Below, one piece after another: positions 23,901 through 35,900 of a stretch of 64,000 nt of DNA. The position numbers and the translations under genes are program-made. The notes beneath the pieces were generated by a model. The model was not told where the DNA came from and searched no databases. It saw only the letters and a list, made by a program, of their open reading frames with translations. The DNA lies in assembly GCA_036362985.1 (NCBI GenBank), contig JAYGXS010000002.1:88894094-88958093 (forward strand). The letters run 5' to 3'. The first letter of the stretch is position 1. Each line of letters starts with the position of its first letter. The DNA is from Ligula intestinalis. Lineage: Eukaryota > Platyhelminthes > Cestoda > Diphyllobothriidea > Diphyllobothriidae.

Positions 23901-26900
23901 TGGAATCATCAGTCAGCTTGGACCACCTTCTGATGTGATTTTGTTTTAGACAATGTCCGATCCTAAATCTCCCCAGGGTCATTTTATGTAGCCGAGTAAT
24001 TTTCTTTTCTTCATCCCAGTTGATGGGGGCCGTATACATTCTTCGGCCGCGTTTATGTGTCATTTGTGGCCTGGGGGTCATTCGTCTCACTGCTTCCATC
24101 GTTGCCGCAAAGGATGTCGGTCTAACGTCCGGTTTAGTCCTGGCCGCTGATGCTCCAGCGTCTGCTTGTTCGTTGCCGGGGATACCCACGTGGCTGGGAA
24201 TGCACGCAATTTCTACACTCCTTCCTGTTGTGGCTCTCTCCAGAACATTCATCACTTGCTGTACCAACGGTTTCTTCAGGTCCTCTCTTGTCCCGAAGTT
24301 CTGTAGGGCATCTACAGCGGATTTACTGTCAGTAAGGATTCTAGCAGAACTCCAATCCTCGGGTGGGTGCTCTAGCCATTCCGTCGCCGTCAGTAGAGCT
24401 AGCATCTCGGCATCAAATGATGAGCTGTAGTATGCGCCCCTTCTCCTGGTCATTGAAATTGTTGAGTATTTATTCCAGCTCCCCTTCGTCCTCACGACTC
24501 CCGCACCTCCTTGTCTGTATCCATCTATCGCCGACCCGTCGGTATAAATAGTCAGGAACGCTTTCGGTGGGGAGATGAGCGCATCCTCCATTCGTTGCCG
24601 GTTTTCTATCATTTCTGTTTTGCTGCACAGATCTCCAAAATTCCTTAGAATATTGATGTTGGGACGTCACCTGATGTCCTCAAACCTGCCCCTCTCCTCT
24701 ATCGTCTGGATATCCGCCTCTAGTAACACCATCTCCGTCGGACATGAGATTGGGAGGCTCGTGGTAATTCGAGCTACTTTCACGTTCAGACGTTCCAGCC
24801 TGTCAAGTCGTGAGCGGCAGATCTACGACATCTATGCTGTTGATCCGTTCTCAATCACCGGCCGCACACAGGCAGGGTAGACATTTTTGATATCCTCAGG
24901 ACGCCATCCCCAGATTGTTCCACCTAAGGTCCTCATCATATTAAGCCGCTTCTCCGCCTTTTCCAGGACGAAATCAGTGTGTCCATTAAACGTTAGCCCT
25001 GAGTCATACACCACTTCCAGGAATGTCGCTGTCGGTCGTTGGATGAACCGCAATCCATCAACCTCGATCGCCCTGACTCCTTTTCTTTCACTCGGGGTTG
25101 TACTGAACACCACTAACTCCGTCTTCTGGACGTTCACTTGCATCTTCCACTTTCGGCTCCATTGGACCATCATTTCTGTCGCGGTCTGCACTCGCTGGAT
25201 AGCCCTGTCGGGGTTGGTATCTGGGCTCCATACCGCAGCATCGTCCGCGAAAAAGCCTTTTCTCAACGTCCTCTCCGATGTCATCCCCAAGGGCATTTAC
25301 AAAGATGTCGAAAAAGGAGGGGGGGGGGCGAGGGTACAGTGTCCTGTCCAAAATCTCACAAAGGGTCGTTATATCTAGCCGAGTGGCAGGCAGGCTAGTA
25401 GCCCTTGTTGGATCCGGAACCCCGCCGGGTGGGCCTCAATCCCGGCGGCAAGGAGGAGGAGAAGGAGTCGGAGCAGCATAGTCAGGAGGGGCTGCTCTGT
25501 CATAAAAAAACAGATGGAGAGGAGAAGAGATGGATCCATCATAGGGAGGTTTGGTGTAGCAGACCTTGGCCGCTCTGAGGGCGGGTGGGAACGCGGTCGA
25601 AGACGCGTCTGCTGTGGTTCCCATCTAGCCGAGTGGTGGTGGCGGCGGCGGTGCAGGAACGTTGACTTGTGCGTGAATTATTTTTAAGTGATAGGAGACT
25701 TGCGATGCATCTACCGCACTCTGTTTTCCTTCTCCCCGCTCGCAAGCACCTGGAGCCGCCAAGCCTGACTCAGATTCCACGGACTGGGAGTACTGGAAGT
25801 GACGCCTGAGCCTGCACCTAAACGTACTACAAACGCCCCTCACCCCCAACGTTCGACATTTGTTAAGACCGCAAACATAATAACGCCTTTGATCTAGCCT
25901 CCGTGTTGTTCCAGCACATCTACTACGTGGCCCTTTAAAGGGGCACAGCCGATGGATATAGAACTATTCTCACCCACAGAGAAAGTCGATGTGAACATGC
26001 CATAGTCAGCATTCAAAGGATGCAGTCAAACAAATGAGAAGTAATATAAATGTGCAGTACAAGCGTATTGGGGAAGCGCAAAGACAACTGGCAGCCGGAT
26101 CAGACTTAGATGACTTCTAAAGTCTAGAAAGTTAATCTCTCACTCTCACTTTCATGAGTTCTTACCCGCATATGAATAGATCGCACATTATGTTACCCAC
26201 AGTAGACGCCGTTGATCATGCAATATTTAGACATATGCGAAAGACTAATACTCTTCTGCTAATCGGAATTGACTCCAGTTGTGACACTGATTATCATGTA
26301 GTCTATTCTGAAGTCATTTCAGTCAGTATAGGATGCCGGCTTTTTAACGAGCTTCGTTCCGACTCCTAGCAAAACGTATCTATTGTAAAACTGACTACTT
26401 CAGTAGTATGCCTTTTTATCATTGATTTTGAATGCCTTTATAAATTCAAATATATCTTATGGAAAACATGGACGAAAAAAAGTATTTCTTGTACATGTTT
26501 GATAGCATATTACGCCTTCTTTAAATTTTAGACTTGAAGGAAAGGTAGCTTTCGGGTTTAAAAAAGTTGCTAAGTATGAGCTTTTCTACAACTGTGAGGC
26601 GTTTATTCATGAAACGCCGTGTCTGTAAGTTTATTCACGCTACCTAAACTGCATAAAATATGTTCCACATCTATTTCAATATTCTATGACAACTGTGTGA
26701 CATCTTCGTCAGATCGTAGGTGAAAACGTACTTTTCCTTAGACAAGACGTACACAGTGCGCAGTTTTTAAACCTTGAATTCAAGTATAGCAGTCGCTAGT
26801 TTAGAAAATTATTCGGCAATTGGGCAACTTTTTTTAAAACTGAAAGCTACCCTTCCTTCAGGCATAAAAATTAAAGAAAGCGTAATTTGCCATCAAACAT

Positions 26901-29900
26901 GTACAAGAAATAATTTTTTTGTCCATGTTTTCCATGAGATATATTTGAATTTATAAAGGCAGTCAAAATCAATGATAAAAAGGCATACTACTTAAGTAGT
27001 CAGTTTTTACAATAGATACGTTTTGCTAGGAGTCGGAACGAAGCTCGTTAAAAAGCCGGCATCCTATACTGACTAAAAATGACTTCAGAATAGACTACAC
27101 GATAATCAGTATGACAACTGGAGTCAATTTCGATTAGCGAAAGAGGATTAGTCTTTCGTATATGTCGAAATATTGCATGATCAACGGCGGCTACTGTAGT
27201 GTCAGCCTAAATTGGGAAAAGAATGACCATCTGCAGACAATTGGATCAGGTTATAAACCTGAACTTGCCTAAGTGAACCCAGTGTCACACTTTGCATTCT
27301 CGTTTATAAGGTACTAACGTTTTACTTCGTTTTTTGCAATCACTTGTCTAAATAGTCTTTTAAACGATTAGATAGCATACTAAAGAGTATGATTTTGCCG
27401 TGTTCATGTCAAGGTTATCAACGCGTCGTGTACTCATTTTGGAGCAAAAAGGAATCAGCTGAAAAGCTGCTTTAAACAGCAACTGTTCCGGCATATATCC
27501 AGCTTAAATTCGCGCTGAGAGTAGCATGCTTTGGGTTGCAGAAAAGCCCGCAAAATACTTACCATGTGAATTCTGGGATCACGGTAAAATCCCGGCAATC
27601 GACAATCTCCTTGAGGAGGTTCTTAACTAAAAAGGAAAGGGAGGAGGGTGAAAAGTAAGCAAAACCCTAGGCGCAACAGGCAGATTCATAGGACTAAATT
27701 TATTTAAACTGGAACGATAGGAAGGCCTCGCAAAACTCGGTGTCGCATTTGTGGGTAGGCAGTACACGTCAGCAGCGCATAATTTGAGCAAGGATATCAC
27801 AGGTGAGAGCAAAAACTTGATTATTAACACAACCGGCGCTGGCATACAAGATATACTGGAAGCAAATAAATTACCTCCGTAGGCAGCGGTACAGTCCAAG
27901 TGGTGAGACTTTAGGTGGTGCAATACTTTTCTTTTCATGTTTGGCGCCTATACCAGACACACAAGACATGACCCAATTGGCAGTGGCCCTATGTGAGTAC
28001 GTCAGGACTGAGCTCAGGTGACCGAGCTCACGAGCGCGACGCAATCACTCACTGAAGCGCGCACGTGGGTATACCATACAAGGGTACACCTTCAGTCGCC
28101 AGTCTTCCTTTCTGGCTGCAGCAAAGACGCCTGATCACATACACACACACGGCTACCGAAGATTTGGAGCTGAAAAAACTTCGTGTTCTTTTGGTATTGG
28201 TATATATGTATGAGAATAGGAGGCGATCCCGGGAATAGTGGGTATAATAGCCTGAAATTTCAAAAGCGTAAAGGCTTGCATCGTCGGAGGTTGGTGTTTG
28301 TACACGCTTCACAGGCTTTATAGGTGTTACAACTGGCTTCTCGTTCGCTCTCCGTCTATTGGCACTAGATCCCCTGCGGAGGCGGGAATGGAGCTCCGTC
28401 ATCGTCCTGCTGACCAGGATTTCTCACCGTCACCTCTTCGGAGGGAGGGGTCATTGCTCGCGTCTGCCCTTACTGCTGATTGTTCCGTTGCCGGAAGTGG
28501 GTCCATAGGTTTCATTATCTGCTGCCGGATGGTTGAATCGGGTTTGTGGACCACCCCGATTCTGGGGGTATGACAGCATCTGGGGGTAACCTGATACAGA
28601 ACTGTTTCGGGCTTATTAGCCTTTATCAGCCAAGCATAACCCGGAATCGGCCTGGCAGGCGGTCACCCATTGGGGACCTCTGACCACCACACGAATATAT
28701 ATAGCAGTAAGGGTGTATGACAGCGTCTGGGGGTAACCTGATACAGAACTGTTTCGGGCTTATTAGCCTTCATCAGCCAAGCATTACCCTGAACACCAGC
28801 TGGTCGGACAACACAAACAAACGCACTTACAGACGGCGCAGATGGTCCACCACTGGGGTCTATCAGATGGGTCATAAGCACTTAATGGAACTGCAGTTCA
28901 TCAGCGCCTAGCAACCTGCCATTTGCTGTCACTGCAGATCAGGTTTATATTCACTCAGAAATGTGCGAACACCGATCGAATAGGCTTCCGAACTAAACAA
29001 AGTTCATGTGGTGGTCAGAGGTCCCCAACGGTCCCCGAAACAGTTCTGTATCAAGTTACCCCCAGACGCTGTCATACCCCCCCCCCCCATCTGGTAGACC
29101 CCCGTGGTGGACCAACTGCACGGTCTGTAAGTGCGTTTGTTTGTGTTGTCCGACCAGCTGGTGTTCAGGGTTATGCTTGGCCGATGAAGGTTAATAAGCC
29201 CGAAACAGTTCAGTATCAAGTTACCCCCAGATGCTGTCATACCCCACTTACTGCTATTATGACTTGGCCGGCATCGGCCTGGCAGGCGGTCACCCGTTAG
29301 GGACCTCTGACCACCACATAAAATTTGTTCAGTTCGGAAGCCTATTCGATCGGTGTTCGCAAATTTCTGAGTGAATGTATACCCGATCAGCAGTGACAGC
29401 AAATGGCAGGTGGCGAGGCGCTGATGAACTGCGGTTCGATGAAGTGCTAATGACCCATGTGATAGACTCCAGTGGTGGACCAACTGCGCCGTCTGTAAGT
29501 GCGTTTTTTTTAGTTGTCCGATCAGCTGGTTTTCAGGGTTATGCTTGGCTGATAAACGCTAATAAGCCCGAAACAGTTCTGTATCAAGTTACCCCCAAAT
29601 GCTGTCATACCCCCTTACTGCATATTTATATGTGTGAAGAAGTGGATCCGACAAAGCAAAGGGAGACCGGAATGGCCGTCATCAGCCAGTCATACCCAAT
29701 CTGGAGGGTTGGCACCCCGAGATTTGAACCCGCGACCTTCGGAAATTGTGTTTAAGTCACTGCCTCCGGTCCACGGGTTCCCTGCTTTGTCGGTTGTGAT
29801 CGGGAATATCATGAATGAATGTAGGTGTTTCAACCGATCTAGTCAAGGAACAATTAAGTTCCGCTTTGTCAAGGAGCTCGCAACGCAAACCCTCAAGACC

Positions 29901-32900
29901 GTCACATAGTGACAAAGGTGATATGATGAATTGCTGCACTGGGACCTATCAAGAAGTTGCAGCCACGTGGTAGAACGATGTGCGTGCGTGTGTGACCTAA
30001 ATGCCTAAAAACAGCCAGTACATTAGCTATGGGAGCGCAGAAAGCCTCCTTCAAATTACTGTGGAATTCTGCCAATACCAAATCCCTGGTTTTGTACTTT
30101 AATCGTTTTCCGTACTAGGTAAGCAAATTATTCGGCAATTGGGCAACTTTTTTAAAACCGAAAGCTACCCTTTCTTTGAGTATAAAATTTAAAGAAGACG
30201 CAATTTGCTAGCAAATGAGTACAAGAAATAATGTTTTCGTGCATGTTTTTAATAAGATATATTTGAATTTATAAAGGCAGTCAAAATAAATGATAAAAAA
30301 GGCATACTACTTAAGTAAGCAGTTTTTACAATCGATAAGTTTTGCTAGTGGTCAGAACGAAGTGCCTTAAGAAACCCGCATCTTATCATGACTGAAGTGA
30401 CTTCAGAATAGACTACACGATAATCAGTATCACAAGTTGAGTCAACGCCGATTAGCGAAAGAGTATCAATCTTTCGCATAGGTCGACATGTTGCGTGATC
30501 TTTGGTGACTACTGTACAAGCCAAACGGAGGAGAAAGAATTAGCGAGTACCCTAGAGTTGGGCTTTATTCAGCTTACAATTGGCGTTTAAGAACTGAAAA
30601 GATAACAAATGGTTAGAGTAATACAGACAGTTAGTGAACGTTCGTTAGGGGACAGGGATGAACGTTCATCGACGAGGATGAGAGTAGTATTAGCATTACA
30701 GGTACTTGATAGAAACTCGGCAAAATTACGCGAAAAGTATCGTACGCAAATGAATACTAAGCAAAAATATCCTTACTTGAGGTCACCTGTTGACTGGCCT
30801 TCGCCATGGTCTCCAGGGCTTCGTCGAAGCTATAAGATAAAAAGCCGAAAGGTAGGCGTGATGTAAAGCGTCCGGGTCCTAGCAACCGAACCATCGTGAA
30901 AACTAACAGTTCACACAGTATGTGTGTTTCACGAATGCAAAGGATGTCAAATCAGAATCTTTGCGTACGTCTCGCGTTTCCGGTGGCACTGGCGAGGTTG
31001 AGACAGATACTAAAAACCAGCGATGAGGCTTACGCAATGCTCCACTATGCAGCAGGTCCATAGGAGCGTTAACACGCCGACTCCGGACTAGTACCCACTA
31101 AGACTAAAATGCAGGGCCCAGCAACTGTATCCCTTCAAATAGCAACACGTAGCCTGCTGTTGCCGCCAAGACATATTTAGGGCCAGGATTGGGGTTGTCA
31201 GAAACCGCCAAATGCACCGCAACACCAACCGTAAAGCCACCCTAACTTTCACCCCTTTTTACAAACAAAATCTAATCAATAATTCATCATCAAGGTGGGC
31301 AAACTAGCCCTGACAACTACTGCATTTCCTGAAGGTTTATGTTTCTTTACGTAAAAGGATATCTGACTGACGTTAGTCTATTAACGGATTAAATTTTTTA
31401 TGGCTTTCCACCTTGCCTACAAGCGCCAGCCGTTTTCAGAATTTCACAGGTATACAGTGTGTGAAGACAACTTTTTGTCCCGGAAGGGCCAACCCAAAAT
31501 GTCCACTCTTCCTAATAAATTCAAAACCGAAAGTCGCAAACCCATGGCAGGTTGCCAGGAAGTACTGTTTTGTTTTTCTCGATTGCAGTTAACTAGGCGG
31601 GAGCGGACGAAGTTATTAATTTTCAGCTTTTTTTTACTTTTTCCCAGAAAACATGTTTAACCTGGAGTATATTATTATAGTCAAGGTCTACATATACAGG
31701 CTTAAATTTGATTTGGGTCGAAGCCTGCGCGATATATGATGAGTCGGGCCCCTCGCAGCAGTGTCAAGCAGCGGTATAATACCATCGAAACAGGTGACTG
31801 GACTGTGCTGCCAGTATGATAAATAATTATATAAGCATTTAGTAATTACTGGAGTTCCAACCAGGGCAACGTAAAAAAGGTTTTCATGAAAAGTTTTTTT
31901 TAAGAATGTGCTAAGCAAGTTTTAACAGTGTGCAAGCCGAAAAAGCATACAAATAAGGAGACCATGGATGGACAACATTTCATTGTCCAAATTATCAGTT
32001 ATCGAGAAACTACTGTGACGAGTTTTGCTTAAAACATCCTCGCAGGAAATTGCGGAATGCATACACCAAATGCCAAAAAGAGAGGATGAAAACGTTAAAC
32101 AAAAAGGCCGATTGTAGCAGTGTGTAGCTGGCGGCAGAGACCGTGTCCTACACCTCAAAGAGCTGTAGGATGCGCGCTCCATCTAACAGCACCATTAACG
32201 ACTTCGATAACTTAATTTAGAAGGTACCGAACGCCGCCAAGAGCAGTGCATGGGTGTGAAAACTGACTCGACCGGCTCGGGATGGATGGCTATTCTACTG
32301 AGTCATACATTTGACCCAGTTTGTATATTTCCAGTATCTAGAACATGCATGTGGAAATACTACTGGAAATAACACAGATAGGGAGCGTGTACGCCACCAG
32401 ACGGAATTTAACCACCGCTGTAGGTTTGTCGTTTATAATAGGAAGACACGAAGACTACTAGGTGTCTGCCACAGCAACAAACAACCACATCTCGTCCACC
32501 AAAGTGGTCTCTGTTTTACGAAACGCACTATTGATATTGGGGGCAATTATTTATGGCTTATTGGTCAGCACCAGCCGGCAACACACCCAGAACCAGGCGG
32601 CATGTCTGCCAAGTCTGTAAGCCGACTTAGTTTACACTGGAGCAGCGATTGTACTCTCAATCTAGGGACTGACAGGATGTGGAAAAATTGTGTTCGATAA
32701 AAAGGCAAAAGCGTCTTTAATCCGTTTCGCCTAACAACGGGTTTTCTAGGTGGGCGTTTCCCCTTTGTCATAGTCCACCTCCAAATAAATTTTCTCGTCA
32801 GTAGATAATGCCTTTTTTGTCCAAATTCTATCTTCTCCGCCTCTGCTCGGGAAAGACCGGTACGAGTGGCATGACGGTTAGACCGTCACAAGCGGCGACT

Positions 32901-35900
32901 TCCACTGCGTACAACAAAGAGTGGTTGCGGCGCCGATGACTTGCAGGTAAATTACTTTAGAGTGAGGCAGGCTTGTGCAGCATCTAACACACTCCCTAGT
33001 CCATCAACTGTTGTAACGGAAGCCGAGGACATGGATGTCTCTGGTGGATTTCTCCGGCTTACGGGTGAGCTTGATTGTGACGTTTTCTTTGAGGGTACTC
33101 AGTTCAAAGGAACATGCTACCTTACCAGCCGCCCGAAGCTTGATTCAATTTGCCTTGATTCGATCGAAAAGATCGGTCTCCTAGATTCGCCACTTAATCA
33201 CATTTGCAATGGTGTGCATTAAACTTGGCCGAGTCTCACCAAATCAAACCAGCTGACGACAAACCTGCTGTCTACGCCTCTACCTCCTGCCAAGGTGCCC
33301 AAGAACAAGGAGGAGGAGGAACCAGGACAGAAAGCACGAGCAACTTCTGAGCCCCGTAAAACATGTGGTCAGTCAACTTGCAGCGACGCGCGAAAAAGAC
33401 GTAATCTCCTAACAAAGTCTCCATCCTCCTATCCCACGACTGCCGCCGACTCCCTTGACCTCTCCACGAAGGACCCTAGTGCTAAAAAGGCACGAACTTC
33501 AGCCTCTAGGCGACCAGGCCGGAAAAGAATGCGAACGGTTCCGTTACAAGTGAACCCGCAACTCAAATCTTACGATTTTTCTTCAAAGAGGGGATTTGTT
33601 AGGACGGCCTGACAAACAGCCCTAGCAGTTAACTTGCAAGCAAGTAGCTGTGCCCACAGTAGGCTATCGATCGGCCTACACGCGAACGAACGCATCGCTC
33701 AGTCAATCAATCGATAACTTTAAATTCAAACTACAGTCAGTCGTCATCAGTCAATCCTACCGGCGACTATTTTCAGGAGAGAAGCTGATTGGCTCAATGG
33801 ACATCGTGTAACACGGTTCGTTGTCCTAAATACGTTGTAGCTATTACACTCAAAGAATTTTGCTGCTTCAAAATTCTTGTCACGTTATTGGGCGGTGATA
33901 ACTCGGCCTGGGCTTCCATTACAACATCAACCATCAGGCTTCAATGACAATACTAAGTCAAGACGACTGGAAGTGGATCGTAGCGTTGTCTGTCAAAGCT
34001 AATCAGCCTACCTATGCGTGACACGCACGACCTCACCTCTGCACAGTGTACCAGACTTTCACATCGAATAAGAGTAGGCCTGCATGTATACGCAGAGGCG
34101 ATTATGGGGGGCAGGCAGGTAAGGCACATATCAAAGTAATAAGTTAACATGATGGAACGGCATCTGATATGTCCCCAGGAGGAATAGGTAGAAGGAGGCA
34201 AAGCCCGTTCTGATTGCGAGTCTTTATTCACGACAATACAGAGACAGCAGAAGAATGAATCAGGGCGTCCACTACAGCCTATTATAAGACGTTGGTCTTT
34301 CTAGACTGTTCCTGGCCTATCGCACCAGTAGGGGAGTTCTGGCGTGTTTTCTTACACTGCGAGACGTTCTACAACATTTGCAATGCACATGTGCGTGGGC
34401 GTCACGTGTGCTCGGGGGCCCACGGTCGGCCTGTGTCTATTACTCAAATGGCGTGCACTTCTCGTCCCCATAACAGCATCGATTGGAGCAGTACCAAAGG
34501 GGGGTGCAGAAGCAGACAGTTCAAAGAATGAGAAATGACGAACTTATGGATCCTTCCTAGATTGTGTTGTGATAACGGCTTGTCACTAATGGATGCATTA
34601 ATCAAATACTAAAAGGATTATGTACACAAAGATTAAACAGACATTTTCATTATCAGAAGCCACATTTTACCACTTTAAAGTCCCAAAATGGCTGCGCCTT
34701 CAGCACCTGCTAAGTACACCATGAACTGTTAGAACGCCCCGGTTAGAATAACAGCCGTTCGGGCCAATTTTACTTCTATCGGACACCAGATATGAGCCTC
34801 GGTACCCGGAATAACAGGCTTGGGAAAGAGTTTAAATGGGTTGGCCGGGCAAGCCTTACGTCAAGAGAATATATAGCAATTAACGTTTCAAGGCGCTTAA
34901 GTGCAGAAAAGTAGCCACACATAAGCCGGAATAGGCCACACATTCAAAACAATCTTGATAAGTGATCTTTGCGATCAGGAAAAAAATAATGTCAACGGAA
35001 AATCCGAATGGAGAAAACGGACTGGACATTTACACCAACCTGTTGGGTAATACTAACACGTTCCGATAGACGATTTCAGTTTTTGCCAAAAGACAGCTAT
35101 CCGCGTGACGGAGTTTGTGCAGGAACTGGCAAAAATCCCGAATCTGTGTGTAGGTGCGCTGTTTATAGGCACCCACTAGCCACTCCTCGGATTCCGAAAT
35201 CATTAGGCGAGTTCTGTCGGTTATCAGCTGGTAGAAGTCGGCTAGACCGGCTTTTTCCAAACTATCCTGGCTGTCTGCGTAATCCGGAGGGTGTGCAGAC
35301 TTGTTATGCTCAAGCTTCTTTGCGGTTGTCTGTCGAGTGCAAGACCAGATAGTGAGGTGTGGACCGGGCGTAATCAGCAGGTGCCTGGTACAATACGAAA
35401 AATGATAAAAAGCTGAAATTGAAACAGTATATACTGCAAAATGAAAACGAAATTACAGCAACGGGTTTGCATATTTCGACTAACATCCCGTGAAGCACAA
35501 ACTATTTCCAGAACCGTGTAACAAATTCATAGCTCTTAGTCCCTTAAGCTGGCCTACTTGTTGGACTGACTGACTAACTAACTGGTGGCTCTACATGTTT
35601 CGGACACTGGAGCGGCTTTAAAGCAAACATGGCGGCGAAATAAGCAGGTCTTCGGCTTTGGGGAGTGAACAGCAGTGGACCAGAGGCGGCAGTGTTACGG
35701 GGATGCAAAGAAGGGGGTTTGCAGCACAGAAGATCCGATAGCGACACTATGTACAACGACCACAGCAGACGCGTCTACGAATTGCGTTCCCACCCGCCCT
35801 CCTGGCGGCCAAGGTCTGCAACACCCATCTCCCTACGTTGGATCAACTCTCCCCTCCGCCCAATCCGTGTTTTTGATGACAGAACAGCCCCTCCCGGCCA

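Noticed and set aside
30777..30787. GTGACC as the donor of exon h
   Set aside because: It would end in phase 0 and break the frame with exon i; GTAAGG ten bases on is stronger and fits.
35741..35760. CGACAC as a target duplication for LINE-B
   Set aside because: Only six bases, and it would give LINE-B a different 5' end from its two relatives.
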